DNA of 64,000 bases, from NCBI GenBank assembly GCA_008933995.1, contig WARS01000047.1, positions 2,089,117-2,153,116 of the forward strand. Direction: 5' to 3'. Position numbers and translations under genes: made by a program. Every line of letters starts with the position of its first letter. Positions within the stretch are counted from its first letter, which is position 1. This stretch comes from Datnioides undecimradiatus (Eukaryota > Chordata > Actinopteri > Lobotiformes > Datnioididae). The notes beneath the pieces were generated by a model. That model saw nothing but the letters and a program-made list of their open reading frames with translations. It was not told the origin of the DNA and searched no databases. Of the stretch, positions 40,076 through 52,900 are shown piece by piece.

Positions 40076-40549
40076 GTACATTACAACTGGGTGCAAACCA
40101 GCAACTTCAAATGACTAGCTAACTAACATTAGCTCCACATGCAATTTAAAGTGTTACTTGTGGATAAAGTTTATTTTTCTGCACAAAAAGTGTATGTAAG
40201 TCGCAGATTCCATGCTAGAGGTGCCGACCATCAAAAGTGCTTGTTAGTGATGGTTGTGAAAAACAGTTTTCAAGCATTAAAAGATAGAACTATTGATGGC
40301 AACGTTGCGCCCATGCAAAGGAGTCCAGCTATTGACCCGAATGTGATGGGTGCTCTGTTTTCTATGTCTGAACCTGACCTGAAGCCATTGGAGAGGATGT
40401 TAGATGAAACGCTGAGTTTCTATTACTATGTAAGCAATTGTTGTTATCATAGTTACAGCTTGCCTGTCTGCCCCGATTACAGGTGTGGGTCCCTTGTAAA
40501 TGAACATCAAAAGGCATTGTTTTATACAGCCTGCAGGCAGATTGTTCCA

Positions 40550-40574
40550 ACACACACACATACACACACACACA
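40550..40574. repeat. CA microsatellite
   Basis: About 12 CA steps with one TA interruption in gene-free sequence. Confidence 0.85.
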
Positions 40575-41065
40575 TGCAGGCACACATTTCGCTATGTCAT
40601 CATTATCACTATGTTTTTTATTAAAAACAACTTGAAGCACAATGTCAACTGGGCTAGCCCAGCCGATGTGACTGAACCTATAGCTGAACATCATGTTACG
40701 TGCACCCAGCATTAGTTTTAAGTATTTTTTATTTTTAAAGTAATGCCCTTTGCTGAGGATTCTATCTAACCAGTTACTGACCATAACTCTAAGATTTTAC
40801 ATATGTAAAACCATATCAATATCCATTTTATAGAAATTCATAATATAGATTAGTTCTCTGTTACATAAGAGATACATAGAAAATATTTTTGTATTATATT
40901 ATTTTACAATGTATGAATTATATATACATATTTTTCAAGTGAGGTTTTGCTCAAAAATCAATTTGCTCAAAACAGTACAGAGTTTTCAGGGAATAAGGGG
41001 AAATGTCCAAAACAGGCAGATGTAGTGTTCATTATATTCTGACAGATCATTATCCTGCAGCATGT

Positions 41066-44000
41066 TCAGTAAAGTAAGACGTTTTGAAGAAATATGCTGA
41101 CAGTTGACAAAATCACTCCCGCTGCCATGGCTGAGGTGTATTCTGGAGCTGCAAGAGACAAGAAAAGATGTTGTGGAGTTTGCTTTACACTTACGTAATT
41201 TAAAGCAATACTTAAATTATAGAAAGATTTAATAGCTTAGAAGAATTCTTCTTATGAATTCAGGACATAATAAAAGTGGACCCAGAGGTACATATTTTGA
41301 ATTTGCTTATTTTGGGGCTCTCTGGTGGCTGTGGGGCCCAAAGCTGTTATTTAGTTTGTTTGTGCCTTTAACCAGATAGACAGTTGGTGATTAATATCAA
41401 ACAGCTTAATATGAGCCCGTGCTTAGCATTTTATGTTTTTCACAAAAAACATAAACAAAAGGTTTTGCTGCAGATACATTTTACAAATTTTAATTCAGTT
41501 TGCAACAATAATATTTCATGGATCAGTGAACTGATATTTCACACCATAAATAAAATGAAATAAAATATGAGGCTCGTTTAAAAGATAGCATCTTACCATG
41601 TGAGGTGGTGGTGGTGTTGGTGGTGGTGTTGGTGGTGGTGGTTTGAGCAGCTATAGTCGCTGTAGTGGTTGTGACATTAGCTTTTGTTGTGGCCGGTGCA
41701 GCAGTAGTGATCACAAGGCTAACGGGTCCTGAGTTGATAGTGTAGGTGCTGGTAAACAAACTGCTTACCACCGACCTCTGATTAATGGACCTGCTACACA
41801 GATCAGGGCACTTCAGAGAGGGCAAGGTGGTGATGCACAGATTGACTGTGCACCGGACGTACATCTGTGAAACACATCACGAATAGAAGTTAGCAGTGTG
41901 GAGTTCAGGGCGTAACTTCAAGACATGGATCACTGCATGACAGAATACTGTTACATATATTTTAGCACCATTGAAGAAAAATGGAGACTGAAGAAGTGGA
42001 AATAAATGTTAAATCCACAGCATATCTCTGTTCTGAGCTAAATACTGTTGCCAGCATACTAAAATGCTCCCCAAACCAAAGCTAACATGCTGATGATGTT
42101 AACCTTAGTTATAGCATGTAATAGCTTGCTAGTCAAGTGGAGAATGTGAACATGTTTACGAAAATTGTAGGAAATCTGTTTGCTATATTTCAAACTGGAC
42201 CAAAGCTTCATTGCTAGCACAGCTAAAAATCAGAATTAAAATCAGAGTTTGCCCCAGTTTAAGATGGTTTCATCTCTACAGCAATGTAGTTCCTTATTAG
42301 AGTATGAGAATGTAAACTCATCTTGGAAAACAACACCTAAGAAAGGGAGAACTGCACAGGTGTAGTGAAGGTGTTTTGTACTGACTGTTGATCCTTGAGT
42401 TTCCATGGCACTCAGATTGAGGCGGTAAACCTTGGAGGTTGTGTCTGATGTGACTATCTCTAGTGTGTTGTTGGATGAAGAACACCTAAAAGAAAAAAGA
42501 GTGAGAGAACTGCTGGGTCAATACTTTTCACTCAGACTATTTTAAACATCTGTTCAAGATGGCAACCCCAATCTACTACAGGAAATAGGTTGTTTGTCAC
42601 TTACCCTTGCTTCAAAAGTGGGAAGGATACTGCAAAGTCCTCTGTCTCCGACTCAATACAATCGCTTACTAGCAACTCAGCTCGATCAATGCTGCAGTTG
42701 GACATCACATAAAGATCCAGCTGGCTGATCCTGGACCCGACGGCCCCACTGGTGGAGTTGGTGTTAGTGGAGGTAGTGTCTGATGGTGATTTTGCTTCTC
42801 GACGCACCCGTGGTGATGACACGTCAATTGGGCGAAACCTGGGAAGGCGTGTGAATATTGCCAAGGGCCCCGTTCCTGGGAAGTGAAATTCCATCCAAAA
42901 CCTGACAGCGCCGAAGGTCTCTTGCTCTGTGGGGATGCTGATCTTGTGATGCGGTCCCTTGGCCTGGACTCCAGGTATACGGCAGGCAAGAGGCAGGACG
43001 AGGGAAGGCTGGCGGCTGATCATAGTGTAGGGACGCACGCTTTTTAAGGTGTTGGTGTAAACCAGCTCTGAACCAGAGTGCTGGAAAAAAAGCAAATAAT
43101 GGACAAAAGTGTAGTCATAATTCACATTAAAGTAATCTATGAGTGCAAATTATTTTTGAATTGAATGCGTAACTTAATACCAGATTGAAAAGGAGTGTAA
43201 ATGTCCTTTGAAAGTGTCAGATCTGTTTCACCTTGGGTGTGGTATGAAATGTACACTTGTAACCACACTGGTGCAAGGAGAACTTTAACAACTTGAAGTC
43301 GGCTAAGACAAGATCTTCAGCAGGCGTTAGGTTACCTTGCAAAGTGTCAACAGACATTTTTTTCAAGCCCAGTTTAGGATTTACACGTTGTTGGAAAGAC
43401 AGACAGACAGATCACTTTCTGTCTTCCTCAGAGTCTGGTGATGGCCAACAACACAGGACATGCTGCATTTGTTTCCCCACCACTTTGGATGAGTTCTTTC
43501 TTCATTGAATAGATCAAATAAACTCATAATTTTAGATTGAGTCATAACATATTTTTTTAGTATTACTACAGCAGGAGTTGCTGCCCGGGTGCAGGTGGAG
43601 AAAAAGAAAAAACAAAGGAGAAGAAGTGTGAGTTTATTAATTCACTAAGCTTATAACGGAGACATGAAGGCAGGAGATTTCATCTGGTGTCAGACAGAAC
43701 TGCACATTAGAGCGATGCCTATAATGAACTGATCTAAATGTAGATGTTGTCATGATGCTGCAGCCATGGCACCGTGCATTCAACATTTGATATAGCAAAA
43801 AAACTTGTCCGCTGCCAGTTTAAGTACTGTCAGATATCGTCTACACAGCATGACACACCACCAAACAACCTTACAAATGTGCGCAAGTCAGTCACCTTAA
43901 CATCATTGTCATCGTTCAAAAGCTGTAAGCCATAAAGCTCCCGCTCCATATGCAGTCCAATGTATATCACTGTGTTATTTTTACTTTTTAAAAATTGCTC

Positions 44001-47000
44001 GGTACATGTCAGGAGAAATGAAAGACCCTGGGAAAGGTTCTAAGAAAGATTGAATGAAAGGAAGATGAAGCAAGTTACCACAGTCTTGGTGCCGCAGCCG
44101 TTCAGGGAGATGTGTGCAGTCAGGTGGGTGCTGTTGTAGGTGACGGGACAGGTGGGGCTGTTGAGCTGCAGTTCGTCCAGGTTGATGTTAGTGAGGGAGC
44201 TGACAGGGAGCACCAGAGTCATTTCTGTCTTCTCACACCTCAACTCTGCAGGCACGCAGGAACAGCAGACTCTTAGTGATTAATAATGAATGAATACACA
44301 AAAAACAATTCATACACTCAACATTTAAATCTTGGAAGTGTAACATTTTCTCTACCTGTTCCAGCAGGTAGCGCCCGCATTTCCCCTGAAAACATTAACA
44401 AAGACATATTTCAATGTCATTGTTTTGCCTGCGAGGTTAGGATTAGCATATGCACTGCAGTTAAGCATAACTGTCATTCCTTAAGAGGCTGAATATCTTA
44501 CTTTGGTACAGCCACACACACCTGGGCTCTGACTGCAAACTGGAGAGACAAGAAGTGCGAATAAGTTCATGTCATGAACTAAATATACTCTGTTTTTGTA
44601 AAATGCCATTTAAATAATGAAAATACTAAAACTAATACTATACTAAATCTCAGTGGCAATTTCTGATATATTTTTACTTTACTTTTTTTGGTTTTTGCTA
44701 AATAATTGCATTAAAGTGCATTTTAGTATATGCTGTATGATAAGCAAAGGAAAAATTATGGATTCTGTAAAAGTGTCTTTTCAAACCTACGTAATATGCA
44801 TTTCACGTTTCATATCAGTATAACTGTAAACAAAAGAGCCTTAAACAGAGTTAGGCTTCTCAGTTCAGTTTAGTACATCACTGGTTACATGATGACGGTA
44901 TAATGATGAGTTAACCTGTTATAATGATACAATATGTATTGCAATTTGTATTATTTTGTATTTGTTTGAAGCACATCACCATGTCTGGCAGCATTTGTGC
45001 ATTTAGTTTACAGAAAAACCCACCTCATGGTATTCACAGCAAAGCAGATGGGCAAGAGGTGGGCCAGATTGTTTTGGGAGCGGACCCAGGCCATGGTCAT
45101 TATTGCCAGGGGGCCCACTGTTTTGAAGCCAACCCTGTATAAGTCAGGGGGACCAACCACTGCTGCCTCCAAAACACTGCAAAGAAAGAGAAAAACATTT
45201 CAAAGTACATATTTATAAGAGCCTGTAGACACAAACGGCAGATTTAGTTTTTGCCCCTGATCAGACCTTAGCTCTGTAAGGGGCGTATCACAAATATTGT
45301 CATTGTAAACTGTATGGACTGTGATTAGGTTTGTCTGTTCTGTACAAGCAACATGCATTGCATTTCTGTCATATCCTGGGAGAGGAATCTCTCCTCTGAG
45401 GCTTCCCCCATTTTTACTATGTTATATTACATTTTTTCACCTCTGAGGCAAATTGTGATTTGTGATTTTGGGCTAGATAAATAAAATGTGCCATAACTTG
45501 ACCGGACAGTACCTGTAACATCTATAAAATGTGCCATATTGCACTGTGTACATGTCCTGAATGCTTCTTTTTTAATATAACACTGGGGTCACTATACTGG
45601 GTGTAAATGTCACAGTCAAACAAAGTGACGCACCTCTCCAGCTGTGACATATAGTTGATGTTGAATTTCACCTCCTGGTACGGCAGGACAGACATAACGG
45701 AGTCCTCTTGGGGTGTGTCGCCTGTTGCCACAGGTTCATCAGTGCAGGCAGAAGTCGACTCCTCCACTGGAAAGACGGACATATTAAGAGGCATTTGTCT
45801 TACTTCAAATTATTAAAGGGGACAGGAGAGACTCTATGTAAGGAAGGGCTCACAACTTAAACACAAAAAATGATTTAACCAACGCTGTCCAAAGTTTGAA
45901 CACTGTACTACATGTTCGCTGCCCTAAAGGCGTTTTATAGCGTTATATACATTGATGCCTTTTCGTCTGACTGACAGACTCACCTGTGAGAGAGAGATGC
46001 ACAGGGACAGAGCTCAGAGGTTTGTTGTCTGCGACGTAGCTTATTTTGGGCACAGGAATCAGATCCTCCGCCATCAGGTAGATGAAATACTGCCCTGCTG
46101 GTGCTTTTCCAGTGAATGTCAACATGCACTTCGCCTGGTAAAAGAGTTTAGTCAACCAGAACGTAACTATGTGTAATCATTTAAACGAATAAAGTCACTT
46201 TAAGTAACTGGGCCATTGTTTCTGTCCTAACTTTTGAGAATTTCTGCAAAATTCAGTGACAAACGCACAATGGAAACAGAGCTTAAACTGTTGTTGTGTA
46301 TCTAGGGTAGTATTGGAAAAATATTTGAGATTCTTGAGGTCAAAAGATCAGACAGCGTAGGCAGATAGGTCATTCTCTGAACTGAAGGGGGCATTTCCTT
46401 CCACAACAGTGTTTTTTACTGAGCAAATAATGGGAAGAAAGTGAAATATAGTTCAGAAATAATTAGGATGCAAAGATCCTCAAAGGCTTCAGAGGGTTAT
46501 TTAGAGGAATAACTGAAGCACCAGGCTGCTGGTGGTTTAGCTGGACTTAACCTCCCCCTCGCAAGGATGTCAACACACTTTTGAGCGTTGGACTCCAAAA
46601 TATGGAGGATTTGCTTACTGACACTGCCGCTGACTACCTGTGGTCAGATGGCAGGATTTACTAGCATATAAGACCGATGGCTGATCTTGTTCTTCTTCAT
46701 TACTCTCTTTCGCACAGTGGTTAAACTGTCAGAAGCATACTTTAGATTAAAGTAGTTGAACCCACCTCAGTGACATTATATGGGTTTATATCCAGTGGTG
46801 GTACATTCACCTAGGTACTGTAATTAAGAACAATTTGGAGGTTTTCGTACTTAAGTCATTCAATTTTATGCTACTTCTTATTTCTACTTCACCACATGTC
46901 AAAGGGATTTTTATTGTTTTTTGCTCTGCTATCTGAAGAGAAAAGTACAAGTTCAAACTAACTTTGTCTCGATAGGTAAATAGTAAATTTGTAATATTTT

Positions 47001-47932
47001 AGGCTCATCACAAAATCTCTAAATCTTTTAAAAAGTAATTTAAACTTTTTTTTTAAATGAAAGCAAAGTTAAACTGTGAATAAAGTGTAAAAATGTGTTG
47101 ATTTGTAACGCTCACAGTTAGCAGTGTCACTTTTAGATTATTGTGTTGTGTTATTGTGTATACCTCATCCAGCTCTATAAACGAGTGCTGAGTGCAGCTG
47201 ACACACTCTTGGTCGTCGGGGCGGGCAAATCGACATTTCACAGTGTCACCATCCAGATCTTTCACCGACAAGTGAAAGTGGTGAGGGCAGTTCACACGGG
47301 CCCTGATGTCATCATGCAACAACAGACAGACACAACAAGATAGTCAGAGCACAAATGCAGCAAAGAAGAAGAGGAACGTGGGTGTGTAAAACCCGTGAAA
47401 CTTCAAAACAAAGTGAAACGTGGCTGGTGATTAGTTCTTGGTCAGGCCCAGGACCTCCCTGGGATCTCTGTCGGTTGCCTGACAACTTGTTTTTACACTT
47501 CTTTGTACAGACTGAACAAACAACATCCCATAATACACAATACCTGTTAATCAGTGAGACTTAGAGGTGCCATCAGGCAGATTTTGTTACCTCTGAGCAG
47601 AGCCAGAGTAGCTGCATCCCTTCCCTCTTCCTATTTGCCTTTATAGGAAGTCTTGCTATGCTAAGTAAGCTAGTTGCTGATGGCAGTAGTTAACTCTCTG
47701 CAAGAAGGCAAAGAAGCATATTGCTTTAGATATTTAACTATTTGGTTATTTGGTTACTATTTGTATGCTATGACATTTCATTAAAGTTCAAGCTTTGCAG
47801 CAAGACTAACTATGGTCATAGCTGCCTCTCTCGTAACCATCTACACAACCAGACTTTAAACTTTAAAATCTATTTTATGTTTTTAATTTGGATAAATTCA
47901 CTAAACTATGTAGCATAGTAGGCACTGTATAC

Positions 47933-47975
<43 letters not shown>

Positions 47976-49984
47976 AATATGTGCATCACCTTAGCGGAGG
48001 AGGGAGACCAACGAAAGGAGGCTGATTGAGTTTCCCAGTGTTTGCCCGAACTTTTGGTCCTGCGTTCATAGATACATATAATTCTGTGTTGGACCTGAGA
48101 GAAAAAGAAGTGGGTGTCAGACTGAGATGAAGCAGATTTTACTGGAATAAAAATAACCCTTGAACCCGTGAATCAAGATCCATGAAAGTTCATTGTTAAG
48201 TTATGACAAGGGAGTATAACAGACACTTGGGGGGCACACACAGTGCACAGTACATTAGATCTAAGAGCAGGATTACTACAGGAATGTATAAGAAATAAAA
48301 GCACTGAGCACCATGCAAAATGAGTAATTAGTATGTGGCCTTATGAAAAATTAATGAAAAATGACCACAATCCCTTCTTTTTTATGATATTGCGTGTATG
48401 CCCGCAAGGTATGTTCTTTATTTTATTACGCAGTAATTATATATTTATTTTGTTGAGATAAAATGAAATAGTCCCACTCCTGCTAACTTTAAATTCCAAG
48501 TAGACTGAACACAACATGCAAAAGGTGGAAGAACATAATCTTTCTGCTTGTTCACACTGTTTACCTGATTTTACTTGTTTTACCTCCAAAACAGGAAGAA
48601 AGAGCAATCAAAGATGCTGACAGTGCGTGGAGGTCTCATACCCTAAACTGATGGTGGCGCTGTAGTTACTGGGCACAGTTTTCTGCCACTGGCGGACACA
48701 CCAGCCCGACTGGGGTATGGTGCCGTTGTAAGGTAACGACGTGGTGTAGACCAGGCAGTCCTCACCACTGGCACAGAGTCCAGTCAAAGCTGGACATGGA
48801 TTGGGAGCGATGGCAGTGAAATGAGCTCGCACCTGCAGGAGGCAAAGAGACGATATGAGAATCTCTGCTTCATGTGCAGTGACTGATTACATGACGTAAC
48901 ACCTCAATAAATAGTATTCAGTTGCCGTGTTGTTAATAAAGTGTGTGAATGATTGATCTGTCCTTACTTTCTATAGTAAATCAGACACTTGCAGCTGTTA
49001 TTATGTCATTCATTAGAATTACAATTCTCATATTTGGCCATACTTCTATTCTGATTACCATTTGAATTTTAAGAAGCCTGCATTATTGTTTAAACACATT
49101 AATTCATCCATTAAATCAAGATTAATTGTGATTATTATTAGAAAAATAACTTCAGCTTTATCCGTGAGGGGCTTCCAGGGGTCAGATCACTGAACAGGTT
49201 CAGAGTAACAAATATCTGTAATTGGGGAGGTTTAACAAGCTCACCACACTCTTTTACAGCTCCGTGACTGAGCGAGTCACCACCTGCTCTGTTATTATTG
49301 AGTTTTTTTACTCAACAGGTGACAAAAACAGGTTTCTGCAAATACAGTTTTTTTTCACAGTATGTATGCAGGTCCAGCTCTGCTTAAAGTAACTTAACAT
49401 TGCATCATAATGCATAATAACCACGACCATAAATCATTATATGGCAACTATTATGTATTATAACTATGTGTTTGATCATAGATGATGATCAAACACAGTG
49501 AGTGATCATCACTTATGAAATACTTTGATACTCAATCATTACAAAATGCTTTAGAATTTGTAATGATTACTGATACAATGGAATATATGATTATACTTAA
49601 TCATATGCAATTAGTTTTTATATAAACCTTTGTTAATGTATAAACAGAATTTTGGATTTGCAAATAGCAAATAACATACTGGAGAGGTTATAAATGACTT
49701 GACTGAAACATGACTTGTATTTGTCTTCACTTTCACCTCAGATGGCACAGAAACCTCTATAAATCATAGAAATGCAAAAGTACATAATGGATAATATGGG
49801 GAATAAAGGCTGCTATGTGCCAGTGCCAAAGAATCTGGGCTTGAAGACCCACTGTGTTCCCTCCATCGCTGTCCAGGGGCACAGCGTGGACTGTCAGCCC
49901 CAGGGAAGAAGCCTCACAGGGTGCGCCCAACAGGAACAGAGTCAGGCCCTGAAGCAGGATGCTCAGTTTGAATCTGTCCAGCAT
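41066..49984 (-). CDS. ZP-domain protein, probably GPI-anchored (unnamed)
   Basis: Likely secreted or cell-surface protein; function unknown. Coding exons (complement, transcript order): 49853-49984, 48642-48832, 47990-48094, 47164-47302, 45984-46134, 45634-45766, 45024-45176, 44502-44539, 44356-44385, 44079-44245, 42605-43080, 42386-42485, 41597-41864 and 41066-41148; frames agree, 721 aa. Residues 1-24 are a signal peptide (LLQGLTLFLLGAPCEA). Residues 25-350 form a Cys-containing region I cannot assign. The ZP module follows: ZP-N has Cys in ELRCEKTEM, SPTCPV, NGCGTK and LACR. ZP-C has Cys in MSNCS, SDCIE, KQGCS, YVRC, VNLC and KCPDLC. RVRR (504-507) and a Ser/Thr linker lie between them. 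A Thr-rich stretch (about 657-693) and a hydrophobic C-terminal tail without cytoplasmic residues suggest GPI attachment. The first donor (ACA|GTGGGT) is weak and is the least sure point. Confidence 0.82.
41604..41643 (-). repeat. Coding (ACC)n-like repeat, Thr-rich tract of the ZP gene
   Basis: On the minus strand the codons read as runs of Thr with Asn steps (TTTTNTTTNTTTT) just before the last intron. Asn-Thr-Thr steps also create potential N-glycosylation sites. Length variation in codon multiples would leave the frame intact. Confidence 0.8.
42060..42235. mobile_element. Possible diverged teleost short repeat
   Basis: Phrases such as GCTAACATGCTGATGATGTTAAC, GTGAACATG and CATTGCTAGCACAGCTAAAAA recall a short repeat rich in GCTAACATGC motifs found in many fish genomes. 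The copy is diverged and lies in the ZP-gene intron 41865-42385. Confidence 0.4.
46785..46935. mobile_element. Diverged teleost repeat of the AAGTAC family
   Basis: The order CCAGTGGTGG, TACTGTAATTAAGAACAATTTGGAGG, TACTTAAGT, TTTTATGCTACTTC and TCTACTTCACCACATGTCAAAGGG matches a short fish repeat built on AAGTACTGTACTTAAGTA motifs. The copy is diverged and sits in the ZP-gene intron 46135-47163. Confidence 0.65.
47935..47972. repeat. (GT)n microsatellite beside a splice donor
   Basis: An uninterrupted GT run of about 19 units. On the transcribed minus strand it is (CA)n and begins about 17 nt after the donor of the ZP-gene exon 47990-48094. Confidence 0.9.
49467..49497. repeat. 13-bp inverted repeat in AT-rich block
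   Basis: TGTGTTTGATCAT (49467-49479) is matched exactly by its reverse complement (49485-49497) around a 5-nt loop. Further GATCATCA and GTAATGATTACTGAT half-palindromes occur within 100 bp. It may be part of a worn miniature transposon in the first coding intron of the ZP gene. Confidence 0.6.
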
Positions 49985-52900
49985 CGCAGCTCCTCAGTCA
50001 GACGGAAATTCTGAACCTTTAGGAAACACAGACACAGACAGGCGAAGCAGTCAGTTCCTGTAATTAGATGCCAAAGCTGCTAGTTTAAATAAGCTGAACA
50101 GCAACGAGGACACGTCAGGCTGTTTAGAAACCTCAACAACAGAGCTTGATTCAGGTACATGGATAATCACCGTATTTATGCACATACCAACAAATCCTGT
50201 TGTGTCGAGGTGTCGACTCTTCCTGAAACAGCAGCGTTGTTCGAGAAAGACTGTGGTGTGACAGCATGCCATGGTGTGTAACGTACAAAATATGACAGAG
50301 ATGAAGGAGTGTTGACTGATGTGAAGATTATAGCTGACAGCAGCTGGAACCCCTGATATTCATGGTATTGTATGTGAAATTTGCTCTTTGTAAATGTTGT
50401 AACTCTAACACTGTATAAATACTCTACTTGCAAAGGTCCTGCATTTGGAAAATTAACTTATGATACGTTTTTTGCTATGCACTATATTGTCGAATAGTTT
50501 CAGTTATTACACAACATAGTTTACAGGCCCTTTGTGTGTTTCGTATGCAATCATCTTATAATTTAATGTAGAGACACTAAAGTACAGTGGCTGAGTAAAT
50601 AGACCCAGAAATCACCGTGGTATGGAAAATCAGCGAACATACTACATGTTCTGTTGATTCCCAGATGAACCTGCTGAGTAATCTAAACCTTCATCGAGAT
50701 CAGAGATCTAATATATTCACATCATCGTTTGAGTCAGCGCAGGCACATCAGTGCTTAAACCAGTTATTACAGCATGATGTGCACCACAGCTTTATGCATA
50801 CACAGACATTAGTAACAGTAGCAGAGGTCCTGTCATATTATGTGCATTTCAGCATCACTGCGCCGGTTGCTCTCATTACTTTTAGAATACATTTATCATA
50901 TATTTTTGTATATTGTCTGAATTACCTACATGTCATCTGTGGTCGGAGTTTTTAACCCTTTACAGCCCAGCCAGGCCCCTGAGACCAGCGGATCGGCACA
51001 TTTTAACTGTTTGCTGCCTGCCTTGTGTGAGCTTATTTGTTTTAGCTATATATAATCTATATATTTATGTTTATATATGAAATTTTAAAAAAGGTGAACA
51101 TAGCATAGCATAGATGATGATTATGGAGCTTATGAAGGCTTCTGTTTGATTGACAGACACCGGCACAGCATTAGCATTTCTTCATAAATGTTATTTATAA
51201 AATCCTAAAGCAAAAAGTCAAGTCCTGACGTTTTAAGAAAACCCCATCTCTCTCTCTCTCTCTGTCTCTAGGTACAGGCACATACACACTACTTGTCATT
51301 GCAGGATTAAGAAAACAATTTTCCAGATTTTGTTGTTGTTGTATTGTTTGTGTTGCGCTGTGTTCCTGACAGAAACGATCCATTAGATACCTGTGAAAAT
51401 GTTCCATCGGTATATATTGAAAGACGCATTCATATGTAACTACATGCTGCAGGATGCAAATTGCACAGCAGCAGACAGGGCGTGAGAGTGGGATCACGAT
51501 GAGGTGGGGGCCGCCCTGGCGAAAAGACCGCCTTGTTAAAAAGAGATGTGTCGTGGAGATTTGTGATTGGATGATGGAAGCAACATGTGACTTTAAAATG
51601 AATTCAATGCTAGCCAGATCTACCGTGACGCTAAAAACCGCATCTACTGTTAAAATGATGAGTTTTTATATATGAAGACAGAAAAAGACGAACAAATGAC
51701 TAAACAGGGGCAAACATGATAGAAAAAACATGAATACAAAGACAGGGTTTCCACAGGTGTCACACACTTTACCTGAATCCTTTTTAAGACCATTTCAAGA
51801 GAATTTGTTACCAATTTTAAGAAAATCATCTTTCTCTTATTCAAACATTCCAGGTTAGCAGTATACTACATGTGTTCCTGTGCATTCATGACCCTGAGAC
51901 ACGATGCATACAAGAAGTTAACGGACACAAGTAGGCTGGAGTGGTATCACTGGCACAATACCTACAAGGCGATAGCTCCACTGCTGTCCAACTTCTAAAG
52001 ACATTGTGGCCATGCTTGTTTCAATTTCCAAAGGCATTTTAGTGTTTTTTGATTCTCAATTTTGTCACTAATGTGTTTAATTTATAAGAGAAATTTTCAA
52101 TTTGACAGCTGAGCTAATCAAATCCTAAATACAACCTCAGCTTCGCATCACTTGGTAAATAAGAGTTTTTTTGGTCAGTTGGTGCCAGTTTTGTACTTCC
52201 AGCATCTGTGCTGTTGAACTTTTCATCAATAGCTGACAAGATGTTTCCTGCAGAACGTCGCCATTAAAGGTTGTCCATCGTCAGCTGTTTGGATTTGCTC
52301 TTATATGGTGTCATTGCTCGTGATCTCCTTAAATGCTTTCTTTTACAATTTACTGATATTACCTAAACATTTGTTTGTTTTTTTTGTTTAGATTAGATAA
52401 GATGGATGTGAGACAACGGGGGCCCATTGCACATTTTCACCTGGGGCCCTTAAGCAGGTTAATCTGGCCCTGGTCCCCCCTGATTTACATTGTAAGGAAA
52501 CATGGTCAACGAGCTACTACTACATACCATGCTTTGAACTAACCTGAAGTGATTTTCATTGATGTGGCAGAAACATCAGTTGTTTCAGTATGAGTAGGAG
52601 TATTTTTGTACTACGTAGCTGCCCCATGTCTTTCGCATTCGTGCTACATTGTTGACTTTAGAGCAGATTTACAAAACAGGTTTAAAACTGGAACACACAC
52701 ATTTTAGGTGCACGGTTGAGTTGCAGGTATGCTGAGCTATCAACACAGTGTCCGAAGAGGGAGAATATTCAGTGGCTGACTTTTAAAAGTTCTGGAACAC
52801 CTGATGCTTTAAACCATTTTCAATGTCACTACGTATGGTGACAACTGACTGCTGCGACTGCCATGTGCATATCACTCAAAGACAGTCTGTAGAAAACCAA

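Larger units (their letters stand above)
37640..41065. other. Intergenic region between ZP gene and sin3a promoter
   Basis: No exon of a recognised family is found. Plus-strand open frames of 148 codons (37594-38040) and 161 codons (40139-40624) have no homology I can name and no supporting splice sites. A local duplication lies at 39561-40075. The ZP gene's 3' UTR must lie in the right part; minus-strand AATAAA candidates sit near 40726 and 40617. Confidence 0.5.

Noticed and set aside
40139..40624. 161-codon plus-strand open frame, with a 140-codon frame opposite
   Set aside because: No family match; the C-terminal part is an (HT)n artefact of the CA microsatellite.
51147..51156. TGATTGACAG, a Pbx-Meis type site
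   Set aside because: A single 10-mer with no neighbouring support in AT-rich intergenic DNA.
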